From: Macrosoma leucophasiata
Lineage: Eukaryota > Arthropoda > Insecta > Lepidoptera > Hedylidae
Direction of reading: 5' to 3'
Assembly (NCBI GenBank): GCA_036365455.1
Contig: JAWQUS010000002.1
Location: 1,426,001 to 1,490,000 of the forward strand
Length of the DNA stretch: 64,000 nucleotides
This document shows, in pieces, positions 10,699 through 22,900 of this stretch; the stretch's first letter is position 1, and the number at the start of each line of letters is the position of its first letter. Below the pieces are notes generated by a model. That model did no database searches, was not told the origin of the DNA, and saw only the letters and a program-made list of their open reading frames with translations. A program made the translations under genes and the position numbers.

Positions 10699-10873
10699 CA
10701 GTTAGAAAACCAACCGCCTTTGTACGGTCTTTTCAATTAGAAAACCAACCGCCTATGTGCGTTCTTTTCAGTTAGAAAACCAACCGCCTCTGTGCGGTTT
10801 TTTCAGTTAGAAAACCAACCGCCTATGTGCGGTCTTTTCAGTTAGAAAACCAACCGCCTATGTGCGGTTTCGG
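10699..10873 (+). repeat. Minisatellite, five 35-bp units
   Basis: Five direct units start at 10699, 10734, 10769, 10804 and 10839, each beginning CAGTTAGAAAACCAACCGCC (unit 2 has CAATTAG). Each contains the small inverted repeat ACCGC...GCGGT. Units differ by one to four bases. No spacers, so this is not a CRISPR array. Confidence 0.92.
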
Positions 10874-10921
10874 CATGTGAATTGAAAGGGTTTGCCCGCC
10901 GGTGAGTGGGCAAACCACGTT

Positions 10922-11172
10922 CAGTAATCAACAAGAAATAATGCATATCGGTCTCAGGAAGAGACGTCGGCTTATTTCGGATCTGTAGAGCGTTATCTAT
11001 TTCGTACCTTACCTATTTGACGTCTGTCGACCATTTTGATCAAGTTTTGACCAATACCGGACTACGAATGCTTACGTAGGCAGTGTGCAGCAGAGATAAC
11101 GCTTTATAACGCCGAAACTAGCCGATTGTCACTTTCATAGGCTCGATGTGCATTATTTCTTGATGACCACTG
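10922..11172. mobile_element. TA-flanked MITE (family M1)
   Basis: Non-coding element with terminal inverted repeats CAGTAATCAAC...GATGACCACTG, and inner blocks shared with 16514-16762: GACCATTTTGATCAAGTTTTGACCAA and AGATAACGCT. The TA next to the right end suits a Tc1/mariner-type target. Confidence 0.75.
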
Positions 11173-12284
11173 TACCGCCACATTATCGTTTTTCTGACGA
11201 CTGTTTAACAAGGCAACGTCAAAATCTCGCCTGCTGTGTTCCGAAGTCATAATGTTTGATTTAATCCCAAAGGATTTACTTTGGTCTCTTTTTCGTTTAC
11301 ATATTTTTAATTGCTATTTTACTGTACCTAGTATAACAATATCACCATTAGATTTTTAATATAATTTATAATGATCTTTGATTCATTGTTTACTAATTTT
11401 ATTATTATTGTAGATGTTAAGCATATTTGCCTGATATCTTTGTGCAACATTGACCGAAGCATATACATGACAATTTTATCAAATGTATTTATTATTGAAT
11501 ATATTGTTGAATGTGGTCATTTAAACCAAACATTTTACTATGTGAAACATAAAAAACTGTTATCAATGTATGGTAACTGCCGAAATTATGTGTTAGTGGT
11601 GGAAGTATACATATTCTATAGTGCAGTCGTGATGCAAGGAGAATTTCGTACAATGATCTCTTTATACCTGTCTCTGTCACTCCCGAGCAAATTATATTTG
11701 CACTACACTCACCCAGAAGGCGTTCATTGCATCTGTGTGAGTGGGACACAAGATATTTACACAGAAACGATTAAGTCCTGCTTTGCGACCGCACTATCTA
11801 CAGTGAAGGAACTCACCGCTTATCTAAAATTAATCAAATAATTATAGCTTTTATTACTTACTTTCCTTGCTCGTTTGGTCAAGTGGCCAGTTCTCTGATA
11901 GTACCTACATGTGTGCGTGCACATGTTATAATTGTGATATGAATGTTACTTAGTGACTATTTTTTATGTCAAACAACTAATTATTTCTAATTCTTTACTT
12001 TATAAAAATTATAAAGATTTTATAAACAAAGTAATTATTAGATACGTAGGTTTAATGATATAAAGAATATCTTGCCTATTTATGTTAAGTATAAAGGGTA
12101 TCAACGCATTGTTGTTAATAATTTTGATGTTTTAGGTGGATATGGAAACGAGTTTTATATCTCATTACATCATTTATATCTACAAAGAATCATTACTGTG
12201 TGGAACGGAACTTACACATTTATTTGTACAGAGAAAAGGTACAAAGTATAACAGCTTTGAAATATTTATCTAAGGTATGTATGT
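11173..12284. other. Intergenic DNA, no recognised gene
   Basis: A 156-codon open frame at 11371-11841 begins with a hydrophobic stretch but matches no family I know and has no flanking gene signals; I leave it out as probable chance. The rest is AT-rich. Confidence 0.45.
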
Positions 12285-12605
12285 ATGTATCTTCACGCCA
12301 GGTCCCTAACGGGGTAGGCAGAGAGTGTAGAGCGCCAGACATCCCGGTTCTGACAAACCTCTCGTGCCTTGTCTACCTTCATCATTCTCTTCATACATGC
12401 ACGCTGATTCCTAAGACTTTTGACCCCACCATCAGACAGAACTCGACCTATTTGGTCATGGTAGGTCAGCCTTGGTCTTCCTGGGCCTCTGCAACCATCC
12501 ACATTCGCATTGTATATCTGTTTAGTCATTCGCTCATTCGACATTCTTTCTATATGCCCGAACCATCGGAGCATGCCTTTTTTCATTTTTACAAGGTGCC
12601 GCCCA
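12285..12605 (-). pseudogene. RTE-like LINE C-terminal fragment
   Basis: The antisense frame reads [20 protein letters not shown], then [19 protein letters not shown] and ends YPVRDLA, the C-terminal part of an RTE-type reverse transcriptase ORF. The 3' end at 12285 carries a TACA-type tail. About 97 codons remain open; the rest of the element is missing. Confidence 0.85.
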
Positions 12606-12849
12606 TAAACTACGTTACGCTAAAATAAGCCTTTTCTGATCTCTCTCCCCCTATTGTCACGCTGTGTCGCACTATCTGTGATCCCTCTGAAAATATTACT
12701 TCATAAAAACTAAAACTCCCGCCCTGAATATGACATTTTTTAAATCAGGAATAGTCTAACGAAATATTAATATAAAATATTTTAATGAACTGAACGTCAC
12801 GTTGTCGTGGACGCCCCCCCTGTACGCTCCTACGGAACGACGGCGTCTA

Positions 12850-13150
12850 AAGAGCATTTCCTGGTATTTAAAACATTTTTACCTCACCAGAGTAAATATG
12901 GTTCCTACTTCCTACCTACCATAGAGCAACACGGGCCACCGGCCGCGGCGGACCGGAGGGGAGTAGCCATATGCAGATGCAGTCTTTCCCCTCTGTCAAA
13001 GTACAAGCCCAATTGGGCCTATGCCTGTCCCCTAGAAGTTTAAATGTGTGCGTGACATTGTTTATGTATTTTGTTAAAGTCTAGCAACAGTGGAAGCCCT
13101 CCATTCTATTTTATTCCGGTGAGGTAAAAGTATTTTAAGCGTCGGAAAAT
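12850..13150. mobile_element. Inverted-repeat element (family M4)
   Basis: Left arm CATTTCCTGG...TTTACCTCACCAGAGTAAA is matched in reverse complement by TTTTATTCCGGTGAGGTAAA...GGAAAATG at the right. A related, more decayed copy lies at 25425-25590. No coding sequence. Confidence 0.55.
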
Positions 13151-13521
13151 GTTCTATATTGTTTGTAACTTTTTAATTTTTTTTTGTTCTGTACACATCG
13201 TTTTTTTTTACAAATACAAATCAATGTGTGGAACTTTTCATGATTCTTTGTAGACATAAATGACGTAGTGAGATATTTTTTTTCTGTACAAATCCTACCA
13301 TGATTATTTCTACAGTACTTCTCAAGCACGTATTATTTTGATACAAGCTGGTTACCATGGTCGCATCGATTTGTTGACCTCAGTGCGTGGAAACTCCTAC
13401 CATTGTTTTGCATTTATTGATTTATAAAGAGATATATCGCTAGAGCATAAATCTGTCAATTCGGAATAATTATCATACATCGTATAATTAAATGTAGAGA
13501 TAGCAAGCAATGTAGCAATAG

Positions 13522-13768
13522 CACCACCGCATTACCTGATTTACTTGCCGCTAAATGGTAGTGTTCAGCACTATCGTGTTCCGGTCAGGTGGTAATGTAC
13601 GGCCCTGTAATTTCCGGCACAGAGGCATAACACCTTAGGCCTCAGGAGTGGTAACGCATTTGCATTTTGACCTTGGTCTTTGTGTGGGTGTCTATAGGCT
13701 GCAGTCATCACTTAACATCAATGTGAACTGCATGCTTGTTTGCCACTTCAATTACATTAAAAAAAAAA
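13522..13768 (+). repeat. SINE-A copy (5' truncated)
   Basis: Starts at CACCACCGCATTACC and runs to the A tail at 13760. The terminal hairpin is absent. Confidence 0.85.
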
Positions 13769-14046
13769 TGTCTGTTTATCGGCTGACTAACTTTAATTTA
13801 TGTTTTGTAAAACTAAACCCCATATTTGGTCCATACCTACTGTAATACAAATTGAAAATGACCATGTCACATAACACGATTTAACTTAAAAGAAAGTCCT
13901 TCGAAAATGACATTTTGCAAATAGCTGAAAATTTTATATGACTTTACACGTGTTAAAAACACCTTGAATTGTTTAATTAAATCAAAAATAAAATATCGTC
14001 ATCAATTTTGCGTTTTTATAGATAATACACGTTATAGATTATAAGG

Positions 14047-14262
14047 TTGCAGAGGCCCAGGAAGACCAAGGCTGACCTACCATGACCAAATAGGTCGAGT
14101 TCTGTCTGATGGTGGGGTCAAAAGTCTTAGGAATCGGCGTGCATGTATGAAGAGAATGATGAAGGTAGACGAGGCACGAGAGGTTTGTCAGAACCGGGAT
14201 GTCTGGCGCTCTACACTCTCTGCCTACCCCGTTAGGGACCTGGCGTGAAGATACATACATAC
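14047..14262 (+). pseudogene. RTE-like LINE 3' fragment
   Basis: Sense copy of the same LINE 3' end, closely matching 40265-40480, ending in a TACA tail (ACATACATACATAG). Confidence 0.85.
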
Positions 14263-14366
14263 ATAGATTATAAGTTGTTGCAAATCGTATAAAGAATCTA
14301 AAAGTGAAGTTATTGCTATTTCAAAGATACATTTTTATTTTTCTTTTTTTTTAAGTTCTTATATAT

Positions 14367-14394
14367 ACAATATATATATATATATATATATATA
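14367..14394. repeat. (TA)n microsatellite
   Basis: A run of alternating T and A, about 28 bases. Confidence 0.8.
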
Positions 14395-14552
14395 CGATTC
14401 AACTTCAATTTTCATAATCTTTCTATCCCATTAGCAAGTTGTTTTAAAAAGAAGTGGACTTTGCTGCACAACCTCAATATATCAATCAGAGTCAAGTAGG
14501 TTAATGGCGCGCGCCCTAAATGTCCGTCAGTGTTACTGCAAAATGAAATTAA

Positions 14553-15094
14553 GGGCGGTTTCAGACCAGCGATTTATACGCGCGTACAAGCTTGTTTTTT
14601 AAAGCGTTGTGGTAGAGCTCCAGTGTCGATGCTCGAAGGCGTTTGCCGCATTACTTAATCTGTCTGCCACCAAATGATAGTGTTCAGCACTATCGTGTGC
14701 CGGTTGGTTATTTTTATAATAGAGGCATAACATCTCAGACCTCAGGGGTGGCAACGAATCTGCATTTTGATCTGCGTCTGAGTTTTGGTGTAGATGTAAA
14801 CTTGTGCTTGACACCATAATTACATAAAATATACCTATAGACATATACACTACATGGTGCGTGCCTATAAGTGCCTTTTACCTCACCCGAGCGTTAATAT
14901 GCTTATTTCGTATAAGCAATGTTTCTTCATCAACATCCATGTTGATACTATCTCACTACTACCGGTTCGAGCGAACACGCCGGAAGAAGCCCATGTAGCG
15001 AGTCCCAATTCTTTGACGCGCGAATAGCGAGCTTGTAATCACATATTCCGTAACGACACGCGCGCAGAAAAAAACGCTAGTCTGAAACCGCTTT
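14553..15094. mobile_element. MITE (family M2) carrying a SINE-A insertion
   Basis: Left end GGGCGGTTTCAGACCAGCG and right end, in reverse complement, AAAGCGGTTTCAGACTAGCG form about 20-bp terminal inverted repeats, with CGCGCG-rich bases just inside both. AATTAAG outside the left end and TTTAAAG outside the right suggest a TTA/TTAA target. A SINE-A (14607-14832) is nested inside. Confidence 0.65.
14607..14832 (+). repeat. SINE-A copy nested in MITE M2
   Basis: Diverged sense SINE-A (GTGGTAGAGCTCCAGTG to CATAATTACATAAAA) inside the MITE, so it inserted later than the MITE. Confidence 0.75.
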
Positions 15095-15106
15095 AAAGCC
15101 TTAATT

Positions 15107-15154
15107 AAGTAAAAAAGTTACAGCAGCAATTTAGCTGCTGTAACTTTTTTACTT
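15107..15154. repeat. Perfect 21-bp stem hairpin
   Basis: Arm AAGTAAAAAAGTTACAGCAGC (21 bases at 15107-15127), loop AATTTA, then the exact reverse complement to 15154. Confidence 0.85.
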
Positions 15155-15282
15155 GCGAATGTTTTTATAATTACTATACCATTATTGATTATATTTGATA
15201 TTTTTTTGTGTGACTGTGGTCGTTTACAATTTGTCTTAAATTAAGTTATAATTTCATATTTAAATAAATGTGATCAGGAGAA

Positions 15283-15597
15283 TGGCGTATTATGTATCTA
15301 TCTCGGTTGACATCATTTTGGTATCCACTTTGCAGTACCTACATTACTGTGTTGGGGTAACGTGATAACATTTTCGCAGGTTTTCGCGAGATTCATACAT
15401 TGTAGAAATCATATTTGCGGATTTTCTCGCGTATACTACTCCCAACTTTTAAAAGAAGAAGTTGGGAATAGTGGTATAAGCGAGCAAAATCCGCAGATAT
15501 GATTTTTGCAAAGATTATTATCATTTTAGGAAAACAGCAATGTTCTGCAAAGTGCCTTTGAGGTTGATGGCCACCAAGATACATAATACGCCGTCGG
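15283..15597. repeat. Long imperfect palindrome (about 315 bp)
   Basis: Outer arms GGCGTATTATGTATCT and AGATACATAATACGCC, intermediate blocks around CACTTTGCAG and CTGCAAAGTG, inner arms ATTTGCGGATTTT...CCCAACTT and AAGTTGGGA...AAAATCCGCAGAT. Likely a foldback transposon. If transcribed it would form a long imperfect hairpin. Confidence 0.8.
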
Positions 15598-16513
15598 GTG
15601 TGGTTCACATTGGGTCGGACCGACAGTTACAGGGACGACAAAGGTATCGGATGCACAAATAGGTATTTCATTAGCTCTATTCACATTACGTGTAAAATTC
15701 GATAAATTCAGTCACTATTTTGATCAGGTCTCAGTCCGTCCAATTGTGAACTAGCGCTCAAGACTTTGGATGACAAAAAAGTAAGCGAAAAAACAAAATA
15801 GGGTCCACTAAATCGATAAAAATTTGCTAGATTTTAAAATCTGTACAGTTGTGCTGATTTGTACTCGTAGAATGTATCCACGAAGAAACCGTTACGTTCA
15901 AACATTGATATACAAAAAACCTATCAATGCGTTCAAACCATGTGTACTTATATATACTATGTATACTTCAAACCATAGCTTTGAGTTGATTGGATCTTTA
16001 CAAAGTGACTGGTAATTCATGAGGCATATTAATACAGGCTGCTCAGTACTCGATTCTCGTCCAAAATATGTAACTCTAAAATATTTACACGCACGCACAC
16101 TTGCACCATATTATCGGTATGTGGCGATATGTAAGCATGATTAAGCATTATTAAGTACAAATTTGTCACGTGACTTGACGAGAAATTAAGGATTTCTATG
16201 TTATTTATAAGCGTTATATAATTTAACCTTTTTCTATTCTTCTATTTTAACACTCTGAATTATTTAAGTCCTATAATACGTCTTATGATTCACCAGTCAC
16301 ACAGTAGATCGATATTTTTTTTATACTAAGTTTGTTTGTATGTTCACGCCACGCTTTCTTATAGTCGTGTATATAAATGTGGATATGTGTAACTAACAGT
16401 GAGATTTATATTTTTGTAAGTGCGATCTAGTCCCTTTATCGTAATAGTGCGTATAAGTTCTATAATTCTTACATAAACCAGTAAGTTAGGTTACACGAGG
16501 TACCTACTAACTA
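15598..16513. other. Intergenic, nothing recognised
   Basis: AT-rich, no supported gene or repeat. Confidence 0.4.
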
Positions 16514-16762
16514 CAGACCTCAACAATAAATATTGCACATCGAGCCTAGGAAGGAGACTTCGGCTTATTTCGGGTCTGTAGAGCGTTATCTCTTTAACAC
16601 CGTACCTATTAGACGTTTGTGGACCATTTTGATCAAGTTTTGACCAATACTGGACTGTCAGTGCTTACGTAGGCAGTGTGCAACAGAGATAACGCTCTAC
16701 GAAGTCGAAACGAGCCGATCGTTTTCGCAGGCTCGATGTGCAATATTAATTGTTGAGTACTG
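16514..16762. mobile_element. TA-flanked MITE (family M1), best copy
   Basis: Terminal inverted repeats of about 35 bp: CAGACCTCAACAATAAATA, then TTGCACATCGAGCCT at the left, mirrored by AGGCTCGATGTGCAA...GTTGAGTACTG at the right, flanked by TA on both sides. Relatives at 10922-11172 and 40662-41102. Confidence 0.85.
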
Positions 16763-17827
16763 TACATAGGACAAGGAACTTACAGTTTCATAAGTTCTTA
16801 TTGAACTGAATTATGCCAAATTGCATAATTAAGTTTTTTTCCTTTGACTTTTAATATGATTTTTATTTATTAAAAAAGAAGTACATGTTAGTTAACATAT
16901 CCCAAGGAACTTATAAAACTGTAAGGCCTAAATATATAAATTAAAAAAAAAATTATAGAATTGAATCTTATCAAATAATTAATTTTCGTGTTTTAAAAGT
17001 ACATTTACATTTGAAATACGAAAAAACATCGTGATTATACGGCCATTCTTAAAAAAATTAAAGCACATAACTTACCTAAATTTTGCTCTTTAAAGGGCTT
17101 CGTGTAACTTAAAATACTGCTTATAACATTTCGTTCATTGTAAAATTATATTTAAATGAAAACAGTTTTACAAAAAGTTTTTTTTACATAATAAAAAAAA
17201 AACAGTTTCGGAGTAAATTGGTTAAAAAATTGTTTTCATCTAAGTAAATTAGAACTGGGAAAATCCACGTAAATCTTCCTTTCGGCCAGACTGAGATAGT
17301 TAAACGACCTAGGACCGGGAATATGTGAATATACCTTTACTCTATAGTTTATACTTCGAATAAGTAATTGAAATTAAACGTAACTCTCTTACAAAGCACA
17401 GTTTGTAAAGTGGAAGAAAGAAAGAAAATATTTTTATTTCGAATTAGAAGTAAGAAAGAAATTCAAAGGCAAATTCCATGCATTATTTTGTACAAACATT
17501 TTTTTATCTTCTGGCAAATTCGGGTATAGACTATAACGCGATGTTGCCCTGTCCAATGTGATGTAAAATGTCGGGACATTTTTAAAGACTCATTATACTT
17601 CTGCCCAATTACTTATTCGTATTCGTAATGTTCCTATTGTCATTGGTTGTGGACTGATCCTTGCCACTCTTGTTGTTATTTGTGGTAGTACGGACGTAGA
17701 TTCAAAGTCGTATATTTCTACAGTTAGCCGATAAGCGCACGATTGTACCTACGTAGTCAATGCAGATTTGATGAGTAACATTTATATATCAAATTAACAT
17801 TCTGTACTCTTGAAGAGACACAATGTA
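16763..17827. other. Intergenic, AT-rich
   Basis: No supported gene. Several poly-A and poly-T runs. Confidence 0.4.
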
Positions 17828-18015
17828 AAAAAAAACTCTTACACTCACAGCCTCACAGCAGGTATAAACCTGTGTTATGGGCGCCGTTGTACACAAACAC
17901 ACAGACTCGAAACCAATATAGGCCATACAAATATTTGTCCCGGTGCGGGGATCAAACCCGCAACCCCTCGAATCAAACGGTCATCTCACACCGCTGGACT
18001 AACCGGCTCGTCAGA
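17828..18015 (-). repeat. tRNA-derived SINE-H copy
   Basis: In reverse complement it has a tRNA-like head (GCCGGTTAGTCCAGCGG A-box region, GGGTTTGATCCCC B box) followed by a body with ACAAATATTTGTATGGCC and a tail GTGAGTGTAAG. Other copies at 29343, 53945 and a piece at 41695. Confidence 0.8.
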
Positions 18016-18119
18016 TATGTATCTTGTACCATACTGGGTCGAATGTAAACTTATTTATTTAATCGTATGGCGAATACAAAAGAGACATAGTATATTGAAA
18101 ATAATAATAGAATTTATAA

Positions 18120-18372
18120 TTTACATCCAGGACGCGCAACCAGTCAATGGCTTCAGGCTTTAAATCATAAAAGTCCTTTGGGTCACCACGGTAGTGTCGT
18201 TTTGGGCACCGCTGTCTGATGTGCTGTATCGTTTGGTCTTCATTACCGCAGTCGCATAACGGGCAGTCTCTCCAACGCCATTTATGCTTCAGAGAGTTAC
18301 ACCTGCCGTGTTCCGTGCGGATTCTGCTTAAACGGCACCATTCTTTCCTTGGTAGAGAGAAACCTTTCGGCT
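18120..18372 (-). pseudogene. LINE C-terminal fragment (Jockey-like)
   Basis: The antisense frame reads SLPRKEWCRLSRIRTEHGRC, then CPLCDCGNEDQTIQHIRQRC and AIDWLRVLDV. This Cys-rich C-terminus is common in Jockey-type LINEs. Only the last 80 or so codons remain. Confidence 0.75.
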
Positions 18373-19957
18373 TACTCGAAATGTAAACTGTATCCTAGCT
18401 ACATTCATAAAAAAATTAAAAGGTCAAAATAAAATTTACATAAATTGACTGTATTATCTACAGATACATTATTGTAAATCGCTGTTTAATACAAAGCTTT
18501 GATCATTATATAAAATATTATAGTGTCACAAATAAATACTACAAACTTACCTGCACATATTATTTTGGCACAAAGAAAAACATAAATGAAAGTATAACTT
18601 GTATTAATATGAATATTGATTTTAACAAAACTGCATCAAATCTGTAAATCAATGCTATAAAAGGTGAGTTATTTCATTAGCGCTTTCTATGTACCCTCTA
18701 TATTTGAATAATAACCGAGAATCATTTTGAAATGAGCGCCATCTATCGTCTAAATAACTAACTTTGTATTTTAATTCCTGGTACAAAATGTAGTATAGTT
18801 TCAGCAGTATTTTCACATATTTCCGTAATTTATTAGTTGTAAAACGGACCGCATATAAATAAGCCTTGTTATGTTTAGTCGAGCACTGTATGTACTAACG
18901 ACACCACAAATTAGCCTTACACTCGTATGTACCTAAAATTATAAAGAGAATATTAAAAATATCGAAAACATTACCCTGTGTTTGCTTTTGTATTTACCTA
19001 CCACTTTCCACTTTATATTTTACTAAATAAAGCCTATTAGAATAGATCTTTATCTGTATGATACCTGATTTAAATCTCAAAAGTTTTGGTAAATCTAATA
19101 AAAGTGAAATTAATAGAAATATTATCATTTAGATGTAAATAATAAGTCCCAAAATCAGAGAGCTTTAGCATTGAAGGAGACCTTATTTTATTTAAAAATA
19201 ATATAACTCTTCACATTTTGTATGTTGTATTTTTTTTTAATTTTCTGTCCATCCCTCCCCTCTGGTGAGATGTCGTGAGATTTTATTCAACCCCCACCCC
19301 CGTCCCCCAATCTCACGTAATATTTTTCAAAATGTAAATATGTAAACGCGTTGGATTTTTATTGAAAAAGAAAAAAATATGCTTTGTGATTTTATTTACA
19401 AATAGTTAAGATGAGTTATTAATATTGCTGATAGCTATAAACTGTAATAAATATTAAAAAATAGAATACGTAAATCGTAACTATTTCGATTAAAAAAATA
19501 ATCTCACTCCAATTCAGCCCGCGCCAAAATAGTACCTAAGTATATTTTTGTGTCAATCACAAAAAAATTGCGTGATATTTGCCGAGACCCTCTCTCCCCA
19601 ACGTAAGATTAGATGAGATTTGTCTCTACACCCTGCCCCCCTTAAACATCTCACGTAATGTATGGACGCCCCCTTACTGAATTTATTAATGAAAAATCTT
19701 CAGAAAATATACATGATTTAGAAGTAGGTATTGACAGGTAGGTCATTATACAGCAAGAATAACATAGGGCCAATATTTTATTTACATGGAAGTTGTCTGC
19801 TAATAGATTGTAGAACTTTGTTCCCACATACATGCTTTTTATGGGATAAGTATAACCGAATATTGACAAAAAAATACTTAATATCCTCCATTTTTTTTTT
19901 AAATTTTAAAGTTCATTTGGTTAACTTTTTCTAATTAACTTTTTAATCACCTTCCAG
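18373..19957. other. Intergenic, AT-rich, with a possible DNA-transposon relic
   Basis: No gene seen. Between about 19255 and 19675 the blocks TCTCACGTAAT occur twice near runs of C, next to TATGGACGCCCCC; this resembles an old DNA transposon end but I cannot assign it. Confidence 0.35.
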
Positions 19958-19965
19958 AAACTGCT

Positions 19966-22900
19966 ATGTGGGTACCAAATTTACCAGTGACCTTGATCAC
20001 TGGTGTAGCGGCTACCGCTGGAGCACTCTGCATATTCAAGTGAGTTAAACTCTTATATCAAAATATATTAATGTTTCCAAACTACCCATGTTTGACTATT
20101 AGAAACCGCTTCAAACGTTAATTAACAAATGCCGGACATTTGTGTCAATGCAATCTCAAGTAGATATTAAGATTGTGATAGCAGCCAAAAATATTTTTGA
20201 CTGCAACCTATAGACATTTACACAAAAACTAGAGGTCAAAATGCAGATGCGTTGCTACCCTAAAACCTACGTAAATAACTAAGCTAAGAGACAAAACAAC
20301 AGGTCTCGGGGGTGGCAACGCATCTGAATATTGACCTATGGTATTTGTGTGTGTGTCTCTAGGCTGCAGTCATCACTTAACACCAATGTGACCTGCATGC
20401 TTGTTTGACACCTTCATTACATTAAAAAAAAACTACCAAGACAAAATAATTTTGCTCCTGGCAAACCCATTACAATTTCAGCGTGTAGGTATACAATATA
20501 TTAATTCAACAGGGACATGTACGGCGGACCAGCGTACGAAAAGGAGATGTCGGCCGATGACAAAACGGTCATAGTGACGGGCGCCAATACCGGCATCGGC
20601 AAGGAAGCTGCTTGGGAGTTCGCCAAGCGAGGCGCTAAAGTAATTTATATTTTTTTAATACCTTTTGTGGGCAATGGAATTTCAGGGAGAGCCAAGCTTT
20701 TTTATGTTATGAAAGTGTCAAACATATCGTTCACATTGTTGGTAAGTCAATATGTAACCTAAAAACGTCTACATAAAATTGAGAAGTCTCAAAGTAGATG
20801 CGTAGCTACTCCTGAGTAGGCCTGGGTGAGGCCCAGCGTAGAACTGGCCTTATAATCAAGGTGGCGTTTGGCCAGCCTACTCGCCTCCCATTCGTCTGGC
20901 TTTTACGGGGGTAATCGCAAGCGATCCACTCAGTTAAGTGATGCGAGCGCGGTCGGGTGTGTGATGGGTAACCGCTAGCATATTCAAATGCGCGTTTCCG
21001 TTCTTCGGAGGACACGTTAAGCCGCCGGTCTTGGTTGCTATCGATAGATAGCAGTCGTGAACCTTGTCGGAGGCCTTATGGGCGGTTTGAAATCATCCGA
21101 CAGCGGGTTGGACACTAACCCGTATCTCCACCAACTCCGCACCCCGGAGTAGCGTGGTGGAGTGAGCTCCAGAGGTGCTACCGATCTGTATTGCTGCTGA
21201 CATTGTCATTGCTGTCAAATTTTCATGTCGATTTGTAGCTCCTTTCAAAGTACCTAGTATTGATAATCTGATTGATATTCTCATTTTCGTAGGTGAGAAA
21301 CAAGCGATAATGGTAGATTATTTCGATTTATTGTTATTGATTATTGTTATTTAGTTAAAATAAAAATCGACTTTAAAATTTGACAGCAATGATAATGACG
21401 ACAGCAATGTCGATAGGAGGTCGCACCCCTGGCCTTCTCTCAAAAAGGGGAGAGACTCGTGCCCAGCCGTGGGACGCTTCAAGGGTTGCCATTATTTATT
21501 TAGGTATTTTTTTTTAATATGGCAGGTGTTCATGGCTTGTCGCGACATGGAGAAGTGCGAGGAGCAGCGGCGGGCGATCGTGCTGGAGACGCAGAACAAG
21601 TTCGTGTACTGCCGGCCCTGCGACCTCGCCAGCACCGCCTCCATACGGGCCTTCGTTGACAGGTGACCGATTAACACGTTATTTTAAAACACAGAAAGTG
21701 TGCAGCATTTTTTTTTATTTAATTTTATGGCATCGCTTGTTTTGCTTATTGCCAGTGTCAAGTAAAACGATATTTCGTATTCGTATTAAGCAACGTAAAA
21801 GTCAGAGTCGTCAGTCAATTTATCAGTCCGTCAGTCAGACACAGTCAGTAATTCTAGTAAAGGGATGGCTACTTTATCAGAACATTTACAATGAAGTTTC
21901 GGAGGCAACCCGAAAAAACGTGTTTTCGCACTGTTATTCTATTTCACTATACACGAGCACTATAATAAGCTTTTAACAAAAAAAATGCCACTTTATTTTT
22001 AATTAACTTTATTTAATATAACTCAACTCGAAGCGCGCATGGCCCAGCGGCTGGTGTAGATCGTAAGCGATCTGTTCGGTTAAGCACTACGGGCGCGGTC
22101 GGGTAGTGTGATGGGTGACCGCTAGTGGCAAATTAATTGCGCGTTTCCGTGCTTCGGAGGGCACGTTAAGCCGTCGGTCCCGGTTGCTATCGATGGATAG
22201 CAGTCGTTAAACCTTGTCGGAGGCCTTATGGGCGGTTTGAAAACATCCGACAGTGGGTTGGCCACTAACCCACCCACCTCTACCAATCCGCATTGGAGCA
22301 GCGTGGTGGAGTAAGCTCCAGGCCTCCCCCCAAAAAAGGGGAGAGACTCGTGCCCAGCAGTGGGACGTATAATGGGTTGCCATTATTATTATTATAATAT
22401 AACTCAAAAATACACCAAGAAAATGAAATAAAATAAGAGCACCACACGCATCTTTCAAGGTTCCCGCCAAAACTCGTAATCGTGCAGGAAATTGTACTGC
22501 GCCAATGACGAAGTCGATACTAATGTAACTTTTTTTGGAACGATTTTTTTTTTAAACGTAAAAAAAAACTTTTTTTATTTCAATTCACATCATTAGTTAT
22601 ATACATTCACCCAAATTCAAATCCAGGTTTAAGCAAGAGGAGCCACATGTGCACATACTGGTGAACAACGCGGGGGTGATGGAGACGCCGGCGGGGGTGA
22701 CGCGCGACGGGTTCGAGACGCAGCTGGGGGTCAACCATCTCGGACACTTCCTGCTCACCGGCCTGTTGTTGGATACCTTGAAGGTACGGTGGATTCTTAT
22801 CCTAAGATGACATGCCATTCCAAAGCATTTAAAATGGAGAGAAGAGAGATGAAATTGTAGAAAGCTATATATATATTTTTAATGTAATGGACCTGGCAAA

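Noticed and set aside
10699..10873. CRISPR-like direct repeats
   Set aside because: Units are contiguous without spacers in a eukaryotic genome; it is a minisatellite.
11371..11841. 156-codon open frame
   Set aside because: No recognisable domain, AT-rich hydrophobic start, no splice or promoter context; probably chance.
20806..21284. Short minus-strand frames in SDR intron 2
   Set aside because: They lie in the split 5S SINE and its nested MITE.
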